Of a stretch of 44,187 nucleotides of DNA, positions 17,041 to 24,635 are shown one piece after another (position 1 is the stretch's first letter; each line of letters starts with the position of its first letter). The notes beneath the pieces were generated by a model, which saw only the letters and a list, made by a program, of their open reading frames with translations, ran no database searches and was not told the origin of the DNA. The stretch covers positions 1 to 44,187 of the forward strand of contig CAZCOS010000011.1 of NCBI GenBank assembly GCA_964500605.1, in the 5' to 3' direction. Source of the stretch: Sterolibacterium sp964500605 (GTDB taxonomy: Bacteria > Pseudomonadota > Gammaproteobacteria > Burkholderiales > Rhodocyclaceae). Made by a program: the position numbers and the translations under genes.

Positions 17041-18284
17041 GCACACCCCATTCACCGCATGTACCGATGAACGCCCCCGCGAGCAATCACCCAAAACGCA
17101 AACGTCTGCTCTGGATTCTGGCCGTTGTTTTTCTGTTGACGGCGGTTTTTTACGGCGCAAGATGGTGGCTGCATGGTCGGCATCATGTTTCGACCGATGA
17201 TGCCTATGTAGCCGGTAATCTGGTGCGTGTGACCCCGCGCATTGCCGGAACGGTGACGGAAGTGCGGGTGGATAACACCGACCATGTCCGCCGTGGACAG
17301 GTGCTTGTGCGGCTGGATGACACCGACGCGCGCCTGGCCCTGGAACGCGCGGAAGCGGATCTGGCCAGCGCGGTCCGCCAGATCAGCCAGCGATTTGAAA
17401 ACCGTCGTCAGCAACAAGCCAATCTGGCCGTGCGTCAAAATGCCCTGGAACAGGCCGAAGCGGATTGGCGTCGCCGGGAGCAGGCCGTCAGCGTTCAGGC
17501 GGTTTCGAAGGAAGAAGCCGAACACGCGAAGGCTGCCCGTGATCAGGCCCGCGCTGCCCTGGAACTGGCACGGGCGCAGCTGTCTGCCGCCGAGGCCGAT
17601 GTGGCGGATACCACTGTGGCCACCCACCCCGCCGTCCGGCAGGCAGCTGCCCGGTTTCGTGCAGCCTGGCTGGATCTGGAACGCTGTGTGATCCGGGCCG
17701 CCGAGGACGGGCAGATCGAGAAACGTTCGGTGCAGATCGGCCAGCAGGTCGCCCCAGGGGCCGCCTTGATGGCACTGGTTCCGCTGCATCAACTATGGGT
17801 CGAGGCCAACTACAAGGAAGATCAGCTCAGGGATATGAAAATCGGCCAGCCCGTTGAACTGGTTTCCGACCTCTACGGCGACGATACCGTGTTCCATGGC
17901 CGGATCACGGGCATATCCCCGGGGACGGGCAGCGTCTTCTCGCTCCTGCCCGCACAAAATGCCAGTGGAAACTGGATCAAGATCATCCAGCGTTTGCCGG
18001 TACGCATCGCGCTGGAGGCGGCTGAGCTGGAAAAATATCCGCTGCGGGTGGGGCTTTCCATGCGAACCGAGGTCAATATCGCTGCCGAAGGCCAGGCAGA
18101 ACCCGCTCGACAAAAAGGTGCTGTCTCGCTAGGCGCAGGAGAAAAGGCCGACCCGGCAAACCGCGAGGAGGGCTTGACCCCTGAGGCCGAGTCTCGTTCC
18201 GTTGACGAATTCAAGGCGGCCAACGAATGGATTCGTCGCATCATCCAGGCCAATCTGCCCCGGCCTGCCGGTAAGCCCGCATGA
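17037..18284 (+). CDS. EmrA/HlyD-family periplasmic adaptor of the efflux pump
   Basis: Membrane fusion protein linking the inner-membrane pump to the outer-membrane channel. One N-terminal helix (LLWILAVVFLLTAVFYGARWWL, about 22-43) is followed by VSTDDAYVAGNLVRVTPRI, the EmrA signature. A lipoyl half-motif (VRRGQVLVRLDDTDA), a coiled-coil hairpin (about 100-190) and the second half-motif and beta-barrel part (LWVEANYKEDQLRDMKIGQPVEL) come next. The C-terminal 60 residues, after MRTEVNIA, form a charged tail longer than in E. coli EmrA. Both ends overlap neighbours as ATGA. The substrate cannot be read from sequence. Confidence 0.93.
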   Translation: MSTPHSPHVPMNAPASNHPKRKRLLWILAVVFLLTAVFYGARWWLHGRHHVSTDDAYVAGNLVRVTPRIAGTVTEVRVDNTDHVRRGQVLVRLDDTDARLALERAEADLASAVRQISQRFENRRQQQANLAVRQNALEQAEADWRRREQAVSVQAVSKEEAEHAKAARDQARAALELARAQLSAAEADVADTTVATHPAVRQAAARFRAAWLDLERCVIRAAEDGQIEKRSVQIGQQVAPGAALMALVPLHQLWVEANYKEDQLRDMKIGQPVELVSDLYGDDTVFHGRITGISPGTGSVFSLLPAQNASGNWIKIIQRLPVRIALEAAELEKYPLRVGLSMRTEVNIAAEGQAEPARQKGAVSLGAGEKADPANREEGLTPEAESRSVDEFKAANEWIRRIIQANLPRPAGKPA

Positions 18285-19825
18285 CGCAGCCCGCTGCACC
18301 GCTGCCGCCCCTGCAGGGTGTGCCGCTGGTCTTGCTGACCATCGGCCTGAGCCTGGGCACGTTCATGCAGGTGCTCGACTCGTCCATCGCCAATGTGTCG
18401 CTCCCCGCGATTTCCGGCGATCTGGCCGTCAGCCCGAATCAGGGAACCTGGGTTATCACCTCCTTCGCCGTCAGCAATGCCATCACCCTGCCGCTGACTG
18501 GCTGGTTGACGCGCCGCTTTGGCGATGTGCGGATGTTCGTCATTTCGACGCTGCTGTTTACGCTGGCCTCCTGGCTGTGCGGCCTGGCCAACAGCCTGCC
18601 GCTCCTGATCGCCGCGCGGGTGCTGCAGGGCGCGGTGGCCGGGCCCATGGTTCCCTTGTCGCAAAGCTTGCTGCTCAATAACTATCCGCCGGACAAAAAA
18701 GGGCTGGCTCTGGCCTTATGGTCGATGACAGTCATCGTCGCCCCCATCATCGGCCCGGTGCTGGGCGGCTGGATCACCGACAACATCAACTGGCCCTGGA
18801 TTTTCTACATCAATCTGCCCGTGGGCATCCTCTCCGCCTTCATGACCTGGAGCCTGCTTGGGCGGCGCAATAGTCAGACCCATCCTGTTCCCATCGACAA
18901 GATGGGGCTTTTCCTGCTGGTGATCGGTGTCGGGGCCTTGCAGGTGCTGCTCGACAAAGGCAACGAGCTCGACTGGTTCGAGTCTTCGGCCATCATCACA
19001 CTGACCGTCATCGCCGTGGTTTTCCTGGCCATCTTTGTCGTCTGGGAACTCACCGAAACCCACCCCGTCGTCGATCTGCATCTGCTGAAAAACCGGAATT
19101 TTCTGGTGGGCACATTCGTCCTGACCATCGGCTACATGACCTTCTTCGGCAATGTCGTCATCCTGCCGCTCTGGTTGCAGACCAATATGGGCTATACGGC
19201 AACCTGGGCCGGTCTGGCTGCCGCTCCCATCGGTATCCTGCCCATCATTCTGGCTCCCCTCGTGGGCAAGTACCTGCAGCGCACGGACTTGCGTTTGTGG
19301 GCGACGTTCAGCTTCAGCGTCTTTGCCGCCGCCTCTTTCTGGAACAGCCACTTCAATACCGATGTCACCTTTGCACAGATTGCCCTGCCGCGTTTGATGA
19401 TGGGTTTTGGGATGGCGACTTTCTTCGTTCCCCTGACCGCCCTCATTCTCTCCGAAATTCCCCCGCAGCAATTACCCAGCGCGACGGGGCTATCGAATTT
19501 TGCTCGTCTTCTGGGCGGCAGTTTTGGCACATCGCTGAGCATCACCCTCTGGGAACGGCGGGAGAGTTACCACTACAGCACGCTGGCAAGCCACATTTCT
19601 GCCTTCGATCCGAATGCCACCGCAGCACTTGCTCCCCTGTCTTCCCCCACCACAGATCCCGCCTTGCTCGACCAGATCATCCATCATCAATCCGTCTTGC
19701 TTGCCGCCAACGATATTTTCTGGATATCCGGCTGCCTGTTCGGCTCGCTGGTGATCTTCATCTGGATGGCTCGTCAGCCCAGACCGGGCATGGCCACAAC
19801 GGCCGTAGATGGCGGAGCGCATTGA
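18281..19825 (+). CDS. EmrB/QacA-family (DHA2) multidrug MFS transporter
   Basis: Inner-membrane drug:proton antiporter with 14 predicted helices and 514 residues. The DHA2 motif C-like stretch TFMQVLDSSIANVSLPAISGD, then QGTWVITSFAVSNAI and the loop motif GWLTRRFGDVRMF, identify the EmrB branch. Later signatures are GPVLGGWITDNINWPWIFYINLPVG and ATGLSNFARLLGGSFGTS. It is coupled to the adaptor gene by ATGA. It is the last gene of the pump operon. No clear intrinsic terminator follows in the 100 bases before the Fur-type promoter. Confidence 0.94.
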   Translation: MTQPAAPLPPLQGVPLVLLTIGLSLGTFMQVLDSSIANVSLPAISGDLAVSPNQGTWVITSFAVSNAITLPLTGWLTRRFGDVRMFVISTLLFTLASWLCGLANSLPLLIAARVLQGAVAGPMVPLSQSLLLNNYPPDKKGLALALWSMTVIVAPIIGPVLGGWITDNINWPWIFYINLPVGILSAFMTWSLLGRRNSQTHPVPIDKMGLFLLVIGVGALQVLLDKGNELDWFESSAIITLTVIAVVFLAIFVVWELTETHPVVDLHLLKNRNFLVGTFVLTIGYMTFFGNVVILPLWLQTNMGYTATWAGLAAAPIGILPIILAPLVGKYLQRTDLRLWATFSFSVFAAASFWNSHFNTDVTFAQIALPRLMMGFGMATFFVPLTALILSEIPPQQLPSATGLSNFARLLGGSFGTSLSITLWERRESYHYSTLASHISAFDPNATAALAPLSSPTTDPALLDQIIHHQSVLLAANDIFWISGCLFGSLVIFIWMARQPRPGMATTAVDGGAH

Positions 19826-19930
19826 ACGTCACGGCGTAACGCTTCTCTGATCAGGCTTCGTTCGGTTTGGCCAGATAGCTTCGATCAGGGATAAGACAGA
19901 TTCGTTGTTCTTACCAGGTAAAAAATTAAC

Positions 19931-19959
19931 TTGACCAGATTGTTTGTGTGAATGATAAT
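19931..19959 (+). promoter_or_regulatory. Sigma-70 promoter of the iron/haem cluster
   Basis: TTGACC (19931-19936), a spacer of exactly 17 bases, then GATAAT (19954-19959). Each hexamer is one mismatch from consensus. Transcription would start near 19966, leaving a leader of about 120 bases before the first gene. Confidence 0.75.
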
Positions 19960-19966
19960 GATTCTC
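19948..19966. promoter_or_regulatory. Fur box overlapping the -10 element
   Basis: GTGAATGATAATGATTCTC matches 15 of 19 positions of the classical Fur consensus (three GATAAT-like hexamers). It covers the -10 hexamer, where bound Fur-Fe(II) would block RNA polymerase. This suggests derepression of the downstream cluster in iron starvation. Confidence 0.78.
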
Positions 19967-20085
19967 GTTACCGCATGATTGCGAAGGTTCTTATTCTTTG
20001 GCAGCTGTGGCAAATCGGTCGTTAAGCCAGTCCTTTCCGGACGAGCCAGATTTTTTGAACGGAAGTCGTACGGGAGGGAGTGAAT

Positions 20086-20892
20086 GTGTTTACATCGTTG
20101 ATTGAAACCATGGCTGCGGCCCGTCGTCCGGTGGCGGTTGTTCCGGATGGGGCGTTGCTGGATGCCGTTGCATTGCGGCGTTTTTCGGTGATTTATCAGC
20201 CTGTCGTTGCTTGGGATGATGAGGTGATTGCCTGGCGGACGAAGCCGTGCTTCCGCGGCTTGGATGGGCAAAGTTTTTCCCCGTCTGCCGTGTTTTCCGC
20301 ACTGCATGATTTTCCGGCCTTGTTACTGGCGGTTGAGTTGCAGCTTAAGGGGCTGGCAGTCGCTCAGGCACCGGCTTGTGGCCGCGTGTTGCTTTCGCTG
20401 GATGTCGATAGCTATGCGCTCGCCCGTCAGTCGGCTGGGAATGTTTTTGATCGCTTGTTCGAGGGGCAATCACGTTTCGTGGTGGAGGTCTGCGAGAACC
20501 GTCCGATGATGGATGTTGCCCGTTTGAGGTATCTGTCGCGTCAATTGTGTGTGCTGGGTGCCCCCCTGGCGGTTGGGCGTCACACGCCTGTGGCATTTTT
20601 CAATGAGATTGATTTGCGTGATGTCGATTGGATACGTCTACCTTGCCCTGGTGATCTGCGGGATATTCATCGTGTTCGGGTTATGTCGCAGATTGCTGAG
20701 GCAGCAAGTCGTGCCGGAAATATTGCCTTTGTTTCGGATGTGAAAACGACAGAAGAACTGGCTTTGGTGCGTGCCATGGGGTTTTCGGCAGCTAGTGGTC
20801 CGGTGTTTGAGGCACGAAGCCTTCATGTTTGGCCCCCAGAGGGGCGGTTTGGAGAAGCGGCCCGGGCTGTTCGGGGTGGGGTTGCGGCATGA
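20086..20892 (+). CDS. Degenerate EAL-fold protein, catalytically dead
   Basis: About 268 residues with the outline of an EAL domain but without its active site. YQPVV is kept near the start. The EAL motif is replaced by AWRTKP, the EVTE glutamates by EVCEN, the DDFG metal site by GRHTP, the catalytic lysine by IRLP, and EGVE by SDVKT. The late MGFSAASGPVF parallels the G-x-x-x-Q-G end of EAL domains. I infer a binding or scaffold role, not c-di-GMP hydrolysis. No membrane helix is seen. GTG at 20080 is open, but the GGAGG at 20073-20077 favours GTG 20086. It is the first gene behind the Fur box, 19 bases before the DUF2325 gene. Link to haem uptake is by context only. Confidence 0.7.
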   Translation: MFTSLIETMAAARRPVAVVPDGALLDAVALRRFSVIYQPVVAWDDEVIAWRTKPCFRGLDGQSFSPSAVFSALHDFPALLLAVELQLKGLAVAQAPACGRVLLSLDVDSYALARQSAGNVFDRLFEGQSRFVVEVCENRPMMDVARLRYLSRQLCVLGAPLAVGRHTPVAFFNEIDLRDVDWIRLPCPGDLRDIHRVRVMSQIAEAASRAGNIAFVSDVKTTEELALVRAMGFSAASGPVFEARSLHVWPPEGRFGEAARAVRGGVAA

Positions 20893-20911
20893 ATGGGCGG
20901 GGTTGGCTTTG

Positions 20912-22246
20912 ATGAGGAAGCTTATTCGTTCGGCTTTTTCAGGCGCACCAGATCTGCCGCAGGAAGTCTTACCGGAGATGCTGCCGTTGGCTCCAGTCAA
21001 TGAGGTACTCAAGGTACTGGGCACCTCAGGGAAGAGATCGTTTAATGCGTCACAGGGAGGGCGGCGGAGAAGAAAGCTCTGGGAACTTTCACAGCGAATG
21101 TATTGCCCGTTGGTGGGGACTTGTCTGACGGTGGAAGACATGCGGCGTTTGCTGGTTCGCAGCGGCTTTGATCCTTTGGATATGAGCGATTACGAGCTGC
21201 ATGTTCAGGTGGTGGCTGCCTGTTGCAGTAGAACGCCGCTGACGGAGGCAGTACAGCATTATCTCGACAAACGTCATGCTGCTGTAGTGGCGCAAAGTGT
21301 CCGGCTTCGCACAGAAGCAGACCTGCTCGATTTGTGGGGCACTGCCTTTGCTAGTGGACATGATCTGCCTGGCATCCTTTGGGCTTGCCTGACGCATGCG
21401 GATATGGGTGATGCAGGGTGGGAGCGGATCGAGGGGGATATTCACATGCTGTCGCATCAGGTTGGCGCGACGGCACGGGCCGACCTGAATCAGCTGGCGC
21501 GGCTGAAGATGGAGCGTCAGAAGTTGCGTGACGAGAATGCCGAATTGCGTCGTGACATGGGTTTGTTGCAGCGTCAGATGGATGCCCGCGTGGCAGAGCT
21601 GCAAAAGCGTCTGCTGGATGCGGAAACACGGGCAGTCTTGCTGGGGCGACGTGAAATCGAGCTGGCCGAGGCGCGCCGTCAGGCCGGTGATTACGGCATG
21701 CTGGTCGAGCGCAGCCATCTTCTGGCGCAGCAGGTCGAGCGCTTGAAAACGAAGAACGTGGACTATACCGCCCACATTGCCCGTCTGGAAAATGACCTAG
21801 ATGCACGGACGGTGGAACTGCAGACGGCCGAGGCAGCACTGGAATCCTTGCTGGGCATTTGTGGTACCGAAGACCGTACCGACGGGTGTGGCGGTTCAGA
21901 CTGTCCGGTTGCCGCACAGTTGAGCGGGCGTTGTGTGCTGTGTATCGGTGGTCGGGCCAATATGGTCGATGGATATCGACGACTGGTCGAAACACAGGGC
22001 GGTCGTTTTTTGCACCATGACGGTGGGCTGGAAGAGAACCTGCACCGGATTGATACCGCTGTAGCGACGGCGGATGCCGTGGTGTGCCAGACGGGTTGCG
22101 TTTCCCATGCGGCGTACTGGCGACTGAAAGACGCTTGTAAGAAACTTGGGAAACCTTGTGTCTTTCTCAAGTCTCCAGGCGTTACGAGTTTTGCGCGTGG
22201 CCTGGCTAATCTGGCCAATCATCCGGAGATGCGCCCACCTCATTGA
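20912..22246 (+). CDS. DUF2325 domain protein with Cys/His-rich N-terminus and coiled coil
   Basis: Soluble protein of about 444 residues with three parts. The N-terminal helical domain (about 50-185) holds YCPLVGTC, HVQVVAACC, WACLTH and HMLSH, several Cys and His that could bind metal, haem or an Fe-S cluster. A long coiled coil spans about 190-313. The C-terminus (about 340-435) is DUF2325: CVLCIGGRANMVDGYRRLV, then AVVCQTGCVSHAAYWRLKDAC and GKPCVFLKSPG. Extra cysteines (CGTEDRTDGCGGSDC) sit just before it. The function of DUF2325 is not known to me. The frame is open back to 20771, but that would overlap the previous gene. ATG 20912 with GGGCGGGG upstream is preferred. It follows the EAL-fold gene and precedes the haem receptor. 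Confidence 0.8.
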   Translation: MRKLIRSAFSGAPDLPQEVLPEMLPLAPVNEVLKVLGTSGKRSFNASQGGRRRRKLWELSQRMYCPLVGTCLTVEDMRRLLVRSGFDPLDMSDYELHVQVVAACCSRTPLTEAVQHYLDKRHAAVVAQSVRLRTEADLLDLWGTAFASGHDLPGILWACLTHADMGDAGWERIEGDIHMLSHQVGATARADLNQLARLKMERQKLRDENAELRRDMGLLQRQMDARVAELQKRLLDAETRAVLLGRREIELAEARRQAGDYGMLVERSHLLAQQVERLKTKNVDYTAHIARLENDLDARTVELQTAEAALESLLGICGTEDRTDGCGGSDCPVAAQLSGRCVLCIGGRANMVDGYRRLVETQGGRFLHHDGGLEENLHRIDTAVATADAVVCQTGCVSHAAYWRLKDACKKLGKPCVFLKSPGVTSFARGLANLANHPEMRPPH

Positions 22247-22356
22247 TCCCGTTATGACGAACCTGATTTCATCAGGGTTTCAGAAAATTCGAGTCAGCCA
22301 CCAAGGGGGAATCCCAGGCAGCCAGCCAGATCATTTCAATCACATTGGAGATTTGC

Positions 22357-24633
22357 ATGCTTGCTGTCCTTTCCCGCCCTGGCAAGGGTGATTCGTATAC
22401 TTACGGCTCTTTGGCCCTCATGCTGGCGACGGGCTTGCCGGCTATGGCGGCTGAGCCAGTGTTGCCTTCAACCGTTGTGACGGCAACGCGCAATGCGGCC
22501 GCGGTCGAGGAGGTTGCTCTGACGGCAACAGTGATCGACCGGAAAATGCTGGATACCCGCCTGCCTTCAGATGAAGCTGATCTGGTTCGTGATGAGCCTG
22601 ACGTGGCTATGGCGCGGGACTTGCGCCGACATGGATCGACCCGCGTGAACATTCGTGGCATCGAAGACAAGCGCGTCGTACAGATGGTGGATGGCGTTCG
22701 GCTTGGGGATTATTACAACGGCGGGGGGCCGACTAATTTCACCATGGCCGCCTCACCAACGGCGATGCCGGATTTTTTGAAGCGGGTGGAAATCGTACGG
22801 GGTTCGGTTTCGAGTCTTTATGGTTCGGACGCCATTGGTGGCGTGGTGGGATATGTCACGCTTGATCCTGCCGATCTTTTGACGCCTAGCCAACAGAATG
22901 CGCTGCGTCTGCGTGCCGGTTATTTCGGAGCCAGCCAGGGCTTTGGCCAAACGGTCATGGGGGCGTTGCGCACAGGTTCGGCAGAGATGTTGCTGGGTTA
23001 CAGCCATTTGTCGAGTGAGGAATTCGACAATCAGGGTCGTGATGGTAGCGTTTCGGCAGTGCGCAGTATGCCGAACCCCATGAAGATCAAGGATCAGGGG
23101 CTTCTGGCCAAAATGAGTCTGCGCCCTGCGGTGGGGCACAAGCTGGGATTCATGATTGAAGGCCGCGATCAAGGCAATCAAAGCGAAATCCTGCGCTTGA
23201 GTAGTTCTTTGCCGAGGATGACCTGGGTGCGTGGAGATGACCATGCCCGCCGTCTTCGTGCCAGTATCGATTGGGAGCATATACCGGCGTCGAATTCGTT
23301 TTATGACCGACTGACGGCGCGTCTTTACCATCAGGATGCCCAGACCGAGAACTTCAATCATCAGCGCAGAACCCGTACTTCAGCAAGCTGCTCTGCGGTG
23401 GCACCAGGCAGCAATGACTGTGAGCTCGAAGGCGATTTCACGCTGGATCAAAAGAGTTTTGGCGGCAGTCTCCAGTTCGAGAGTACGTCCAAGGCTTGGG
23501 GGGCACAGCATTTATTGAGCTATGGCATTGATCTGGGGCGTGTCAGTGTTGAGGAATTCCGGGATGCCCGTATCTGGAACAGGACGACCGGGACATTTAC
23601 CCGTTCACTGGCAGGTGAGACTTTCCCTTTGCGTGATTTTGCCAATGGCAATACGGATACGCTGGGGATTTTTGTTCAGGATGAAATCCATGGTCTAGCG
23701 GATGGGCGTTTCACCCTGACACCGGGACTTCGTTATGACCGCACACAGCTCAAACCGGAGCTGGACGCACTGGCGCAACAGGTGTTGAACCAGATCGGAC
23801 GCCAGACCGTTGCCCAGAGCCATGGCTCACTGTCGCCCAAGTTAGGCGGGGTGTGGCGATTGACGCCGCAGATATCGGCTTATGGCCAGGTTGCACGAGG
23901 TTTTCGCGCCCCGGATTACAAGGAGGTCAACGGGGTATTCCGTAACACGACACAGCGTTATGGCGTTACTCCAAATGCTGATCTCAAGCCGGAAACCAGC
24001 ACGGGGGTCGAACTAGGACTGCGCTTCAATACCGATACCCTGCGTACCCAGTTGAATGTTTTCGATAACCGCTACAAGGATTTCATCGAGAGTATCCGTT
24101 ACACGGGCTGCCATCTGCCGGGTGCCAATCCGAATTGCATTGCCGGAACGACGACGACCTATCAGTCTGTAAATCTAAATCGTGTACGTATCCGTGGTGC
24201 CGAACTGCGCGCGCAATGGCAGTCGGCTGACGGGTGGGCGATGGCTGGTGCGCTGGCCACTGCCCGGGGCGATAACGAGGCGAGTGGCCAGCCGCTTGAC
24301 AGCATCGAGCCCACCCGGCTGACGGGAAGTCTTTCACGCGATTTTGGAAACTGGGGTGGGCGGGTGCAGCTGAGTGCCGCCGCACGAAAAACCCGGGTGG
24401 ACGATACCAATGGGACGTGGTTTCGCACGCCGGGATATGGGGTGACCGATCTGTCAGCCTGGTGGAAGATCGATCGTCACACACAGCTCAGCGTGTCGCT
24501 CAACAACGTGTTCGACAAGAAGTATTGGTTGTGGAGTGATATCCGTCAGGCTGATGCGAATGCGCCACTCGCGGTTGATTTCTATTCCCAGCCGGGCCGT
24601 CATGTGAATCTCGCCTTGCAGATGGATTTCTGA
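22357..24633 (+). CDS. TonB-dependent haem/haemoglobin-type receptor (HmuR-like)
   Basis: Outer-membrane gated channel, 758 residues. After a signal sequence ending near GLPAMAAEP comes a TonB-box-like LPSTVVTAT, a plug with NIRGIEDKRVVQMVDGVRLGDYY and EIVRGSVSSLYGSDAIGGVV, and a 22-strand barrel ending in F. FRAPDYKEVNG (about residue 516) and PNADLKPETSTGVELG match the FRAP and NPNL boxes of haem and haemoglobin receptors such as HmuR, ShuA and HemR. ATG 22357 has TTGGAG at 22345-22350; a TTG at 22345 in the same frame is less likely because it is part of that site. The CobN-like gene begins two bases after the stop, so the two are tightly coupled. Confidence 0.9.
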   Translation: MLAVLSRPGKGDSYTYGSLALMLATGLPAMAAEPVLPSTVVTATRNAAAVEEVALTATVIDRKMLDTRLPSDEADLVRDEPDVAMARDLRRHGSTRVNIRGIEDKRVVQMVDGVRLGDYYNGGGPTNFTMAASPTAMPDFLKRVEIVRGSVSSLYGSDAIGGVVGYVTLDPADLLTPSQQNALRLRAGYFGASQGFGQTVMGALRTGSAEMLLGYSHLSSEEFDNQGRDGSVSAVRSMPNPMKIKDQGLLAKMSLRPAVGHKLGFMIEGRDQGNQSEILRLSSSLPRMTWVRGDDHARRLRASIDWEHIPASNSFYDRLTARLYHQDAQTENFNHQRRTRTSASCSAVAPGSNDCELEGDFTLDQKSFGGSLQFESTSKAWGAQHLLSYGIDLGRVSVEEFRDARIWNRTTGTFTRSLAGETFPLRDFANGNTDTLGIFVQDEIHGLADGRFTLTPGLRYDRTQLKPELDALAQQVLNQIGRQTVAQSHGSLSPKLGGVWRLTPQISAYGQVARGFRAPDYKEVNGVFRNTTQRYGVTPNADLKPETSTGVELGLRFNTDTLRTQLNVFDNRYKDFIESIRYTGCHLPGANPNCIAGTTTTYQSVNLNRVRIRGAELRAQWQSADGWAMAGALATARGDNEASGQPLDSIEPTRLTGSLSRDFGNWGGRVQLSAAARKTRVDDTNGTWFRTPGYGVTDLSAWWKIDRHTQLSVSLNNVFDKKYWLWSDIRQADANAPLAVDFYSQPGRHVNLALQMDF

Positions 24634-24635
24634 AG

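Noticed and set aside
22260..22279. Hairpin ACCTGA / TCAGGGT before the haem receptor as a terminator
   Set aside because: Short stem with a bulge and no T run; the genes on both sides seem to belong together.
22326..22350. Second Fur box before the haem receptor
   Set aside because: The AT-rich stretch here matches the consensus too poorly compared with the site at 19948.
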